This document shows, piece by piece, positions 1 to 9,546 of a DNA stretch of 64,000 nucleotides. The translations under genes were made by a program, and so were the position numbers. The notes below the pieces were generated by a model. That model was given only the letters and a program-made list of their open reading frames with translations, searched no databases and was not told the origin of the DNA. How positions within the stretch are numbered: position 1 is the stretch's first letter; every line of letters begins with the position of its first letter. Source of the DNA: CAIYTF01 sp963664845 (lineage in GTDB: Bacteria > Bacteroidota > Ignavibacteria > Ignavibacteriales > Ignavibacteriaceae); NCBI GenBank assembly GCA_963664845.1, contig OY761615.1:1612001-1676000 (forward strand). The letters run 5' to 3'.

Positions 1-2650
1 TTAAGATTGAAGTGCTGTCCGCATTCATCGTCTGGACATTGTGGGTAGTATAGTTTGAACCAACCGCTTCCCAGGGATTGCCAGTCGTAAAACCCGCATT
101 AGAACCATTTGTCCACTGCATGGGCGTTCTTCTTGAAGGATCGTCGCTTCCGCTTGCCATAGCGAGTTCTTCGCCGTAATAAAGGAAGGGAACGCCCGGG
201 AACGTCAACAGCAGCGATGCGGCCAATTTAGAGTTATTCAAGTTACTGTTGAGTTGTGAGTATATCCTTGTCTGATCGTGATTAGTGAGGAAAGTGGCAT
301 ACTGAAGAAAGGGATAACTCTTGGTAACAACATTGTTCATATGATCCCTGATGCCACTGGGATTTCCTGCGATAATCGAGCTGATAATATTAGTAGCAGC
401 ATCAAATTCGAAACAGATATCGAGTCCGGTACCGTCAACGTAAGGGATAACTTCCGAAGTTTTAGTCCACACTTCACCCACGGTCATTGCATTTGGGTTT
501 TCCCCTTTATAGTGATTCCTGAATTCCCGCCAGTAGCTCAAATTTGAAGGTGCGTCTGCAATAATAGTGCTGTCCTCAACAAGATACCTTGCACCGTCGA
601 GTCTGAAACCGTCAACCTTCATGGTGTCTAACCAGAAATCCACAATTCCGGCAACCTCGCTCTTAACTTTAGGATTTTTGTAATTCAGATCCGGCATTGT
701 ATTGGTGAACACACCGTAATAATAACTGCCACCGGAACCGAACCAAACAGTTTCACCCCAAGGCCCCTTGAACCCCGGATTGGTGCTTTTCCAGATATAC
801 CAATCTCTGTAGGTGGCACTGGAGCTTGTCTTTGAATTTTGAAACCATGGATGCTGATCGGAAGTGTGATTAAGCACCAGATCAATGACTACTTTTATTC
901 CGCGTGCATGAGCACTGTCAAGAAAAGTCTTGAATGTTGCATTGGTTCCGTAATCCTGTTCAATCGTTTTATAGTCTGTTACGTCGTATCCATGATAGCT
1001 GGGAGATTGCATAATAGGCATAAGCCATAATGCCGTTACACCAAGATCGTTCTTGGTTAAAGGATTTCCTGAATTAAGATAATCCAATTTCTGCATCAGT
1101 CCGGTGAAATCACCCACGCCATTTCCGTTTGCATCAAAGAAACTTCTGACAAATACCTGATAGAACACCTGATCATTCCACCAATAGGTTTGATTCTTCG
1201 CGCCAGCGGGGATTACGTTCCCTGAGCAGCTTACGTTTACTGTTTCAGCGCCACCACCGGAATTGGAAATCAACTCGGTATTATAGGACCCTGCAGATAA
1301 ACCGGCTTTAAGTCTGACATATACTGTTGTAGGATTCAATACTCTTGAGGTATATGGAATAGTGAGTGAACCTCCGGGAAATACTGAATTGTTGAGAGAA
1401 ACCTCGAAGTCTGCGGGAGCGGTCACTGTGATATTCCCTGGATATCCGGTTAAATAGTTGCCGCTAATGGAAAAGTGTTGGGTGATCGATGGTCCTGAAC
1501 CGGCAAAATAGCTGAAGCCAGTCAGCGAGGGAGTGGTAACAGCCAATGCCGGTGTGCTTGAAGTGACTGTTCCACTGCAGGAAACACTTGCATTTGCACC
1601 ACCGCCCGTAATGGAAATTGCTTCAGAAGAATAAGCAGCAAGCGGCAACCCGGCTTTCAACCTTACATAAACCACAGTCGTATCCAAAACAGAAGAAGTG
1701 TAGGGAACAGAGAGACTGCTTCCTGAATAGTTTTGACCATCAAGAGATATCTCAAAATCCTTTGGCGCGGTAAGAGTGATATTACCGGGATAGCCGGTCA
1801 ACAATACTCCGAAAAATGAAAAGCTTTGAGATTCCGACGGCCCGAAAGAATAACCATAGGTGAAACCGCTTAATCCCGTTGCTGTTGTAATAAGGGTTGG
1901 AGTTGTGCCGTTTACCGTATAGCTGGTACCGGTAGTTGCATTTATGGTTGCAGGGTTACAGGTAGCCGGAGTCAATTCGGTGGTTCCGGAACTGAAACAG
2001 TAATAATAAACTTTTGTACTACCCGGCTGTCCGGGGATTGATGCAGTGCAGGTAGTTCCGTTGACCGTCATTTGGGTGACTGTTGATGTTGCATAGCTGC
2101 TTGAATTTGACCAGCGAACAAAAACGCTCTGATTGGTGACTAAAGGCCCGCTTAAAGAAGCAGTGATAGTAACGGGAGCGTTTTCAACGGCAATCGAGTT
2201 GGAAGCGGCTGTAATGGTCGCGGGAGTATTTCCGAATTCAAAAATATATCCAAGTGAGTTCGTCCCGCTTGCAACATCTTTCAAGGTAAAGACATATTTT
2301 CTTCCGGCTACTACATTCCAATGCGCATCGGCAGTGCTAACCAGAAAATTTATGCCCGAATTAACCAACACAGTAGAATTATTAGTTCCCCAATAGGTTC
2401 CTGCTGAATTACTACTGCTGCTTATGCTGTAAGTTAAATTATAATTATAGGATCCGGTGCCATTCACGGCAGGAGAGATCCATATATAGTCATTTCCGCT
2501 TCCATTTGGAAGCGCAATATTATTCATCGAAACAACACCACTTGAGAACAATCCGCCTTTGCAGTACATGTTTGCCTGTTTAGGCTGCGAATAGAGCGAG
2601 ACAGAAATCAGGAAAACCGCCATGAGAACGAGGGAACCTTTTTTAACCAT
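1..2650 (-). CDS. Secreted GH13 alpha-amylase, C-terminus beyond window
   Basis: Read directly from the sequence because the frame runs off the left edge; about 883 residues are visible. The ATG at 2650 follows AAAGGAATAGTT and starts a signal peptide (MVKKGSLVLMAVFLISVSLY). Then come a beta-sandwich module shared with the next gene upstream, two copies of a roughly 90-residue repeat ending in YVRLKAGL...GGGA, and from about residue 483 a GH13 barrel. All four GH13 regions are present: DLVLNH (near 589), GFRLDGAR with the nucleophile Asp (near 684), GEVW with the acid Glu (near 725) and FLTNHD (near 787). It should hydrolyse alpha-1,4-glucans outside the cytoplasm. A T9SS sorting domain probably lies past the edge (inference). 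Exact specificity (amylase, maltogenic or neopullulanase) is not resolved. Confidence 0.93.
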   Translation of the reverse strand, partial: MVKKGSLVLMAVFLISVSLYSQPKQANMYCKGGLFSSGVVSMNNIALPNGSGNDYIWISPAVNGTGSYNYNLTYSISSSSNSAGTYWGTNNSTVLVNSGINFLVSTADAHWNVVAGRKYVFTLKDVASGTNSLGYIFEFGNTPATITAASNSIAVENAPVTITASLSGPLVTNQSVFVRWSNSSSYATSTVTQMTVNGTTCTASIPGQPGSTKVYYYCFSSGTTELTPATCNPATINATTGTSYTVNGTTPTLITTATGLSGFTYGYSFGPSESQSFSFFGVLLTGYPGNITLTAPKDFEISLDGQNYSGSSLSVPYTSSVLDTTVVYVRLKAGLPLAAYSSEAISITGGGANASVSCSGTVTSSTPALAVTTPSLTGFSYFAGSGPSITQHFSISGNYLTGYPGNITVTAPADFEVSLNNSVFPGGSLTIPYTSRVLNPTTVYVRLKAGLSAGSYNTELISNSGGGAETVNVSCSGNVIPAGAKNQTYWWNDQVFYQVFVRSFFDANGNGVGDFTGLMQKLDYLNSGNPLTKNDLGVTALWLMPIMQSPSYHGYDVTDYKTIEQDYGTNATFKTFLDSAHARGIKVVIDLVLNHTSDQHPWFQNSKTSSSATYRDWYIWKSTNPGFKGPWGETVWFGSGGSYYYGVFTNTMPDLNYKNPKVKSEVAGIVDFWLDTMKVDGFRLDGARYLVEDSTIIADAPSNLSYWREFRNHYKGENPNAMTVGEVWTKTSEVIPYVDGTGLDICFEFDAATNIISSIIAGNPSGIRDHMNNVVTKSYPFLQYATFLTNHDQTRIYSQLNSNLNNSKLAASLLLTFPGVPFLYYGEELAMASGSDDPSRRTPMQWTNGSNAGFTTGNPWEAVGSNYTTHNVQTMNADSTSIL

Positions 2651-2718
2651 AACTATTCCTTTTCTTTATTTAATGAACTTCATAATACAGAATCATTCCC
2701 TTCGGGCAATTCAACAGC

Positions 2719-5700
2719 CTATTTTAAGAAAATCATCTTTTTAATTTCGGAGTAAGGACCTGCTTCCAATTTATAAAAGTAGGTTCCACTTGAAAGACCG
2801 GCTCCATTTATGTTGACCGAATAATAGCCTGCATCTTTGTTCTCGTCCACAAGCGTTTTAATAAGCTGACCTGTTACGGCATATAACCCAATGGTCACTC
2901 TTCCGGCCACGGGAATCTGGTATGTTATTGCAGTGGTTGGATTAAATGGATTTGGGTAATTCTGAGCGAGCCCAAAATTTTGCGGTGAAGCAACCACAGT
3001 TTGCACTTCCGCACTGTATGAATACATTCCGTCATTATCAATCATTTTGAGACGGTAAACATATGTCCCGGCTTTAAGCATACGATCGGTGAAGGAATAA
3101 TGTCTAGGTGAATTGCTGTTCCCTGCTCCATTAACTTCACCCTGCTTATGCCATATGTCGGTACCGGCTGCTTTCTTTTCTATTTCAAATCGTGCGCTGT
3201 TGAACTCCGATGCAGTTTTCCAATTTAAAACTATTTGTTTTTCGCTCTGTGCAGCTGAAAATGCAGCAAGTTCGACAGGCAACGGATTATCTGCGCCGGC
3301 AAGAGTAAAATCGGAGAAGCCTGAAGTTGCAAAAACAACCGAACGTGCGCTGCCATCAACAGGACCGGCCAACAAGTACCAGGATGCTCCATCATCATCG
3401 CTTTTCCAGACGTACATAGTTGCAAGCGTTGCGCTATTATCGTCATCGGAGACCCATGCAAAGGTAATACTGACATCCGATGAGGGCTGAGTAGCAGGTG
3501 TAATTTTCCATCTGCGTTTTATGCTTGAGCTGCCTTCGAACGTTACCAAACCGCCTGCGCCACTAATACGTGTGATAGTAGTTGCCCCCAAGTTGTTCCC
3601 ATTTGGCTCTATCGATATTCCAAGCCCGGCAATGTTCGCGGCACCTGTAGTAATGGTTGACGTTGCAGATACTGCCCCAATTATGTAATTCCCGGATGTT
3701 TCACCAGTCACTGTTCCAGTAGTTCCAAGCGAGAGCACCTGGCCCGGCGAGACAGTGAGGCTGCCACTTGCCAGAGTAATTGTGCCATTAATGGAGAGTG
3801 AGCCGGTTGATACTCCGCCTGCGTTATTAATAACTAAATTGGAGAAGTTTGCTCCACCGGTAATTGTTTGAGTTGTGGTTCCATTAAACGTAATGGTTTT
3901 AGCATTGTTGGTTTGTGCGCCGGCTATCGTCCAGTTCCCCTTCACTTTTACCTCGCCGCCCAAACTGATAGCACCATTGATAACCACGTTTCCAAGTATG
4001 GTCAACGTATTGCTTGTAGTGTTTAATGTACTGCCGGCGTCGATGGTTAAACTTCCTGTGCACTGTGCAGCAGTGGCGCCCATGCTTATTGTTGAATTAT
4101 TGCTGAGCACCACATTATTGGGATAACCTGTTCCACTGGTATTTGCCGTCCACTCATTGCCGCGTGTTTTGGAACTGCCCTGATTATAGATCAGAGTTGA
4201 AGCTGCACCGAACGTGGGTGAATTCGTAAAACTTCCGCCTGCATTTATCTGACACGTGCCGTTAAGATTTAGGACAGTTGAGCTTAATGAGACCGGGCCC
4301 GAAGTCTGAAATGTCCCGGTAACAGTTAAAGTACCTCCTGTTTGAATACTCACCCCACCGGCCCCCTTTATGTTAACGTTGGGAGGAGAGGCCACATAGC
4401 CCGTGTTGTTGTTCCATGCCGAATTGTTGCTGTACAATGCTATCTGCGATGAACCATTAACCGCCAACGTAGCGTTTGGGCCATAGGTGAAACATGCGTT
4501 GGCGCCGGATGAATAGGTGCCACCCGAGGCATCAATCTGGAATGTTCCATTGATCGTTACCAGACATCCCGGCTCAAAGTGGTGCGTCTGCGATGAGGTA
4601 GTGAACGTTGCTCCTGCATCAACAAGCCAGATGGCACCGGATACTACATCAATATACTGTGAAGCGGTAACCGTGCCCGCGGTGTTGCTTATCTGCATCA
4701 CTCCCCCACTTGCAAGCTGGGGTAAACCATTTCCCGTTACCTGAGCCACTGTTCCATTATAAACATATTTTCCGGCTGCATTATAGGTTCTGGAGCCCGT
4801 GGTCTGGATATTGCCGCTTGCCGTGCTGCCGCTGGTTATGCCGGTTGCACTGCCTATCTTCAACGTACCGCCGCTGTTAAGGTTAAATATCCCTCCTGTA
4901 CCGGATACGATGTAGCTGTTGCAATTTAGTGTACCCCCATTTTTAACATTGATGCTTCCCGTCAGCGTTACGTTCGAGCCAAGCGTAACAGTCGCATTGC
5001 TCATTATATCAACATTGGTCGCTGTCAACGTAAAAGGGACTGAGAAGTTCACTGCTGTGGTTCCGTCACCCACCTGAATCTTCGTCGTGGCACCACTTAC
5101 AGTCCAGGTGCCGCCAATTGCCGGAGCAGGGTTATTCTTAATGACAAAGGTCAAACCATCTGACGTAAAACCAAGTGGTGCATTCCCTGTGCCGTCCTGA
5201 TTGGCTCCCCAGCTTGAAAGATCATCAAGGTTCCCGGTTGCTTTGGAATAATAGGTTGACACGGTTGTGGTTGCTGAGGTTTGCGGGGAACCTACCAGAT
5301 TGTAGAGAATATTCGCTCCAGAATTGGTATAGGAGTATATAGTAAAGTAATAGGTCGTTCCCTGGCTGAGGCCCGTAATATCTGCGACCTGCACTCCCTG
5401 GGCTACATTCTTGTCCAGTCCGCCATCCGGAACTGCCGTACCATTCGTGGGTGCGGCTATACTGCCATACCCTGCCGCACTTCCCCGGATCAGATAACCG
5501 TCAGGAGCAGGAGAGCCACTGCCATCATCTGTCCATACGAAATGAATTGCCGTGGCAGAGGGAGAGCCGTTGGAAGCAGTGAAGCCTGTTGCCTGATTTG
5601 AGGGAGCGTACTTCAATACTGTTCCCGTACACGGAACATCCCGTGATGTTCCGCCGCCAACATTGGTTACACTTTCATTATAATTTCCTTGAGCCAGGCC

Positions 5701-6693
5701 GGCTTTCAATCGTACATAGACTGTTGTTGCGTTCAAGGTTGCACTGGTGAAGGGCACCTGTCCCGAGGAAGCCCAGTTTGTTCCGTTATCCAGAGATATT
5801 TCATAATCCGTGGGGGCAGTTACGGTAATGTTTCCGGGATAGCCTGACAAGTCCGTTCCGCTTAAGGAATAGCTTTGTGAAGCTGAAGGGCCGGAGCCAG
5901 GGAAATAAGAGAAACTGTTAAGTGAGGAAGGATTTGCCGTCAGTACTTCGGTTGTCATCACGGTATAGTTTGCCGAGGCTGTTTTGTTGATGGTGGCCTG
6001 GGTAACATTTGTTGTGGTCACTCCGCCACCGCCGGCCACAGTGCCAGAGGAAAAACAGTAATAATAAACAGTTGTGCCGATGGTTTGTCCGGGAATGGTG
6101 GCCGTGTAGCTTGTTCCGCTGCCGGTCATCTGCGTTATTACAGAACCGGAATAGGTACTGGAGCCTGTTGCATACCTGAGCCATACGGTCTGATTGGTTG
6201 GAAGAGCGCCACTCAGGGTTGCGGTGACCGTAACCGGAGAACCGGGGACAGCGGCTGAAGCAGTGGCAGTGCTTATGGTGACCGGTGTACCACCCAATTC
6301 AAACACAAAGCCTACGGAGGCAGTACTGCTGGCGACGTCCTTTATTGAGAAAACATAGGTCTTGCCGGAAACAGCGGTCATCAATCCGTTTGCACCATTT
6401 ACAGGTATAGTTGTGCTTGTGTTAAAAACTGGTGCGGAGCCATAGCCCCAGGTTTGATTGGTAGTATAGCTTCCGGTAACTTCCATTTTAAACCATTGAT
6501 TGCTTCCTGAGCCGATGGTTGTTTGAGGAAAAGAGATCACCCAATTGTTGGTATTATCGGGAAGCGCCATAAGGGTCATGGCGGTTTTATTTGCCCAATT
6601 AGAGCGGAAATTCATGCTGGGTTGAATGGCTGCATAGGAGACAGCGGAAAGGATACCAAATGCCAAAAGAGTTAAGTAGATTTTCTTTACCAT
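2719..6693 (-). CDS. Large T9SS-exported beta-rich repeat protein (about 1324 aa)
   Basis: The frame is open to 6720, but the ATG at 6693 is preferred: it follows CATGGAATTGTT, nearly the same leader as the downstream amylase, and begins a signal peptide (MVKKIYLTLLAFGILSAVSYA). Domains in order: an N-terminal module homologous to that of the amylase, one YVRLKAGL-type repeat, a fibronectin-III-like domain, a long Gly/Ser/Thr/Asn-rich region with short strand-turn repeats typical of a parallel beta-helix, a second Ig-like domain (LPVELAAFSA), and a T9SS type-A sorting domain with NYPNPFNPTT near the C-terminus, ending KKMIFLK. No catalytic motif is recognised. It is probably a surface polysaccharide-binding or adhesin-like partner of the amylase; the 68-nt gap suggests co-transcription. 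Family assignment is by repeat appearance only. Confidence 0.85.
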   Translation of the reverse strand: MVKKIYLTLLAFGILSAVSYAAIQPSMNFRSNWANKTAMTLMALPDNTNNWVISFPQTTIGSGSNQWFKMEVTGSYTTNQTWGYGSAPVFNTSTTIPVNGANGLMTAVSGKTYVFSIKDVASSTASVGFVFELGGTPVTISTATASAAVPGSPVTVTATLSGALPTNQTVWLRYATGSSTYSGSVITQMTGSGTSYTATIPGQTIGTTVYYYCFSSGTVAGGGGVTTTNVTQATINKTASANYTVMTTEVLTANPSSLNSFSYFPGSGPSASQSYSLSGTDLSGYPGNITVTAPTDYEISLDNGTNWASSGQVPFTSATLNATTVYVRLKAGLAQGNYNESVTNVGGGTSRDVPCTGTVLKYAPSNQATGFTASNGSPSATAIHFVWTDDGSGSPAPDGYLIRGSAAGYGSIAAPTNGTAVPDGGLDKNVAQGVQVADITGLSQGTTYYFTIYSYTNSGANILYNLVGSPQTSATTTVSTYYSKATGNLDDLSSWGANQDGTGNAPLGFTSDGLTFVIKNNPAPAIGGTWTVSGATTKIQVGDGTTAVNFSVPFTLTATNVDIMSNATVTLGSNVTLTGSINVKNGGTLNCNSYIVSGTGGIFNLNSGGTLKIGSATGITSGSTASGNIQTTGSRTYNAAGKYVYNGTVAQVTGNGLPQLASGGVMQISNTAGTVTASQYIDVVSGAIWLVDAGATFTTSSQTHHFEPGCLVTINGTFQIDASGGTYSSGANACFTYGPNATLAVNGSSQIALYSNNSAWNNNTGYVASPPNVNIKGAGGVSIQTGGTLTVTGTFQTSGPVSLSSTVLNLNGTCQINAGGSFTNSPTFGAASTLIYNQGSSKTRGNEWTANTSGTGYPNNVVLSNNSTISMGATAAQCTGSLTIDAGSTLNTTSNTLTILGNVVINGAISLGGEVKVKGNWTIAGAQTNNAKTITFNGTTTQTITGGANFSNLVINNAGGVSTGSLSINGTITLASGSLTVSPGQVLSLGTTGTVTGETSGNYIIGAVSATSTITTGAANIAGLGISIEPNGNNLGATTITRISGAGGLVTFEGSSSIKRRWKITPATQPSSDVSITFAWVSDDDNSATLATMYVWKSDDDGASWYLLAGPVDGSARSVVFATSGFSDFTLAGADNPLPVELAAFSAAQSEKQIVLNWKTASEFNSARFEIEKKAAGTDIWHKQGEVNGAGNSNSPRHYSFTDRMLKAGTYVYRLKMIDNDGMYSYSAEVQTVVASPQNFGLAQNYPNPFNPTTAITYQIPVAGRVTIGLYAVTGQLIKTLVDENKDAGYYSVNINGAGLSSGTYFYKLEAGPYSEIKKMIFLK

Positions 6694-6790
6694 AACAATT
6701 CCATGTTTTAGTTTTCTCATTTCAATTGGTTCTTTTTAGAATCAATCAGATAAAAATAAAGTTAACAATGGGGAATTAATTCGAAATTAT

Positions 6791-6845
6791 ATCTGAATTG
6801 ATCAAAAAGCCTGTCGAAATGATCATCCCTATGGTTGTTCTATCC
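6791..6845. repeat. Diverged intergenic repeat, copy A
   Basis: This sits in the gene-free stretch 6721-7313. It shares ctgaattgatc, then gatcat, then ttgttctatc, in the same order and similar spacing as copy B at 7066-7135. Nothing else is recognised in the stretch apart from the presumed promoter region of the 2719-6693 gene near 6721-6790. Confidence 0.4.
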
Positions 6846-7065
6846 ACGGTAAAAAAAAGTCACAACTTTCAATTGGCGGATTGTATATGGTTCCGGGAAT
6901 TAACGGGTTTTCCTTTTTCCTATCAAGTTCATTCGAGGGCACAGCCATAAGAATTACAACATGCAATTGATCTGTCGACTTTTACGACACAGGCAGATCA
7001 GAAAGGCACAGGATTTGTAAGTGCTCCATGGGAATCGATGAAATAAAGACAGCCTTATGGGTGGA

Positions 7066-7135
7066 TAATTTGGGGGATCATACCTGAATTGATCGAAACG
7101 GTTGTTTAACTGACGATCATTGAATTTGTTCTATC
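7066..7135. repeat. Diverged intergenic repeat, copy B
   Basis: It contains tttgggggatca followed by ctgaattgatcg, gatcat and ttgttctatc. The right part matches copy A (6791-6845). The left part (7069-7080) matches copy C (9871-9882) exactly over 12 bases. Role unknown; remnants of one duplicated regulatory or mobile sequence are possible. Confidence 0.4.
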
Positions 7136-7313
7136 AGATACAGACCGGCTGGAAGCTTTTATCAGTGTATAACAAATACGTGACATCGTCTATTGAGAAA
7201 CCATATTTGACACCGCAACCACGACCGATGCAGTTTGCATTTGGACTAATGAAAATACAGCTCTCTGATGAATAGCTGACCTTAATAGTGCTGAGGAAAA
7301 GAATGGGAACCGA

Positions 7314-8351
7314 CTATGTATTCAGGAGTAAAATTGTCACGCGGAATGTATCATCATCAGAAAACACGTCAACACTGTCAGGGTAGCCAAGCAGATTATA
7401 ACGTTGGTCCAGGTTCTCCAAGCCATAGCCGGATTTTTCGCCATGAGTAACTTTGGCCTGTAAATTATTTTCAACCGTTATTGTGCCTGGTGTCGCGGTA
7501 AATATTTTGATGTGTAACGGTTTTTCCTCAGAAACAATATTATGTTTCATACAATTCTCAAGCAGTAACTGCAAACTGAAGGTGGGCAACTTCATTTGCA
7601 TAATGTTTTCGGGAATGTCAATTTTAATTTTGAGCATCTTATCAAACCGCGCAGTAAGCATAAAAACATAGTCGTTGACAAATGCAAGCTCTTCCTTAAG
7701 CGTAACAAGATCCTGCTGCCGTTTAACAAGCAACTGCCGGTACATTTCGGACAATTTAATAACAAACATAGCGGAGTTTGGATTGTTTAGCTGAATCATT
7801 GAATGCAGGGTGGCGAGTGAGTTAAACAAAAAATGCGGACTTATTTGTTGTTTCAAGATTTCAAACTGAGACCTGATGTTCTCAGTTTTAAGCATCTGGT
7901 TCTGAAGCGAAATCTCCTGTGCTTTCGCTTTCGAATAAATAGCAGTCTGGATTACATAGATGAGCCCAATGCCAACAACACCCCGGAAAGCAAGCAATAA
8001 ATATATCTTCGGATAATTAAGCCTCAGCGTGTGAACTTTACTTAGGAACATAAGATCAACAGCCAATATAAGCCCTGAAACCAAAACGGCGTTGGCAAAA
8101 ACCACAGCAAAAACTTTTCTTAACCGGCTTCTGATGTCACGCGGGTATCCATAACTAACCCGAATGTGAGTGTTGATCACCCAACAAACCATATTAAAAG
8201 AGAATACCAACAGCCATGTCATTATGATATAATTCCAGCCTTGAACCAAACGGCCCGGGTCACCGTTAATCATATCAACAACCGGAATTACGGATGCATA
8301 GAGCAGTGCAACCCCCCAATCCGTCTTTGTCATACTTTTAGTTAGCTGCAT
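7314..8351 (-). CDS. LytS-type membrane sensor histidine kinase
   Basis: 345 residues. Four hydrophobic segments occupy roughly residues 10-155, followed by a short coiled-coil linker (AQEISLQNQMLKTEN). The His_kinase (PF06580-type) phosphoacceptor motif QISPHFLFNSL has its His near residue 172. The ATP-binding domain shows the N-box LLLENCMKH and the G-box GYGLENLDQRY. Kinases of this family normally phosphorylate a LytTR response regulator, usually encoded next door. None is visible here, so this kinase is an orphan in the window or its partner lies elsewhere. The input signal is unknown. The upstream region 8352-8619 is shared with the divergent 8620 gene and holds the palindrome described there. 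Confidence 0.9.
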   Translation of the reverse strand: MQLTKSMTKTDWGVALLYASVIPVVDMINGDPGRLVQGWNYIIMTWLLVFSFNMVCWVINTHIRVSYGYPRDIRSRLRKVFAVVFANAVLVSGLILAVDLMFLSKVHTLRLNYPKIYLLLAFRGVVGIGLIYVIQTAIYSKAKAQEISLQNQMLKTENIRSQFEILKQQISPHFLFNSLATLHSMIQLNNPNSAMFVIKLSEMYRQLLVKRQQDLVTLKEELAFVNDYVFMLTARFDKMLKIKIDIPENIMQMKLPTFSLQLLLENCMKHNIVSEEKPLHIKIFTATPGTITVENNLQAKVTHGEKSGYGLENLDQRYNLLGYPDSVDVFSDDDTFRVTILLLNT

Positions 8352-8572
8352 TTTGTTATTGTTGTTTTTGAAATACTATTAATCCAAGCGGCAAACTACA
8401 CAAATCAGAAGAGCAATCCAAAACGATACCCTGCAATGCTATCTGGTTGCATGTTGTTTTCCGAATCGTGAGGCCGATCGGACTGAACTATGCTTCAAAT
8501 GACTTCAACAAAAGTCCGGATCTGAATCTTTCCTTTATCAGATGGAGAATCCCAGGGCTATTTCCTTAAAAC

Positions 8573-8615
8573 TGACTTAAGTCAAAGGTTTTGGTTCATG
8601 AATTTGCTAATTTTC
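8573..8615 (+). promoter_or_regulatory. Crp/Fnr-like palindrome and -7-like box
   Basis: TGACTTAAGTCA (8573-8584) is a perfect 12-bp palindrome resembling Crp/Fnr-superfamily (Dnr/Nnr-like) sites. TAATTTTC at 8608-8615 matches the Bacteroidetes -7 box TAnnTTTG except for the last base. The palindrome centre is 41.5 bp before the A of the ATG at 8620, the spacing of a class II activator site if transcription starts at or next to the start codon. The regulator is not encoded in the window. Confidence 0.45.
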
Positions 8616-8619
8616 CGAT

Positions 8620-8823
8620 ATGAAGAATAACCATAATCCTGAAATTCAGAAAGTTATTATCGCGAATGATAAGCCTCTGGTGCCGCCTCGCACAAATTAC
8701 TCAACTTTTTTGCAGTTCCCGCCTTTGGGGGAAACGTCAGGATTTGTTAAGCCGGTTACAGGTTATGACCGGAAACCTCTTACTAAAATTTCAAACTTAA
8801 AACCGACAAGCGAAAATCTTTAA
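8620..8823 (+). CDS. Small unknown protein (67 aa)
   Basis: I do not recognise this protein. It is polar and rich in Asn, Lys and Pro, with no signal peptide or membrane segment. Support for it being real comes from context: it is the first frame after the Crp/Fnr-like palindrome and ends 12 nt before the DUF1858/DUF2249 gene in the same direction. There is no Shine-Dalgarno-like sequence before the ATG, which would fit a leaderless message. It could instead be a non-functional leader frame. Confidence 0.5.
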   Translation: MKNNHNPEIQKVIIANDKPLVPPRTNYSTFLQFPPLGETSGFVKPVTGYDRKPLTKISNLKPTSENL

Positions 8824-8835
8824 ACATATTCAGTT

Positions 8836-9363
8836 ATGATTACCCCCGATCTTAAAATAGCAAAGTTATTATCCTCTTATCCTCAAACTCTTGAAATACT
8901 TATCAAAATCAGCCCACACTTCAAAAACCTTGAACATAAAGAACTTCGCAAAACATTGGCAACCCGACTCTCCGTTGAACAAACGGCTGAAATTGCCGGG
9001 ATTAGTACTAATACACTTCTTGCTGAACTTAATCGGGCAATTGGCATCGTGGCTGACCGCCCCGAATTTCGCAATGATGAAACATTGATGCAAAAACCAT
9101 CAGTGGGAAAGCCTGAGTTTCTTGAAATAGTGCCACAGGAGAAAATTCGAGTACTTGATGTTCGTCCCCTGCTTGAAGCAGGACGGGACCCTATTGATGC
9201 AATCAAAGCAGTTGTACAAATTCTGGGTGAGGGCGAAGTATTTCTGTTGCTCAATTCTTTTGACCCACTTCCGCTTTATGTTGCCTTGTCCAAACGCGGA
9301 CTCAAACACTGGACCGTCCGGGAAAACGAGTTGTACAAGGTTTATTTTTACCGAGAACGTTGA
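8836..9363 (+). CDS. DUF1858 / DUF2249 two-domain protein
   Basis: 175 residues, cytoplasmic. Residues 1-70 (ITPDLKIAKLLSSYPQTLEIL...) fit the DUF1858 / ScdA-N helical domain. Residues about 103-173 (IRVLDVRPLLEAGRDPIDAI... ending in YKVYFYRE) fit DUF2249, a TusA-like fold. These domains recur with hemerythrin-like, nitrite/NO-handling and hybrid-cluster proteins under Fnr-type control (family knowledge), which matches the palindrome upstream. Its biochemical role is unproven; a part in the nitrosative or anaerobic response is an inference. No denitrification gene is visible next to it. Confidence 0.8.
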   Translation: MITPDLKIAKLLSSYPQTLEILIKISPHFKNLEHKELRKTLATRLSVEQTAEIAGISTNTLLAELNRAIGIVADRPEFRNDETLMQKPSVGKPEFLEIVPQEKIRVLDVRPLLEAGRDPIDAIKAVVQILGEGEVFLLLNSFDPLPLYVALSKRGLKHWTVRENELYKVYFYRER

Positions 9364-9546
9364 GAGCATTTTCCCCTATTTCAAACGATACAGGCCCCAA
9401 ATGCAACAGACTATTCGCTGAACAGCAGACAAAATGCATTCCTCCTTAACAGGTATTTGCGCTAATAAGGGAATTACCGCGCTCCACATCGTTCGCTTCC
9501 GTGCCGGCGAAAAAAGGTAAAATGACAGACGAAACGGTACGCCAGC

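Noticed and set aside
3113..3490. Plus-strand open frame of 125 codons inside the large T9SS gene
   Set aside because: It is antisense to a clearly coding minus-strand frame with signal peptide and sorting domain, and shows no domain of its own. The same applies to other long antisense frames, such as 12092-12589 and 22799-23329.
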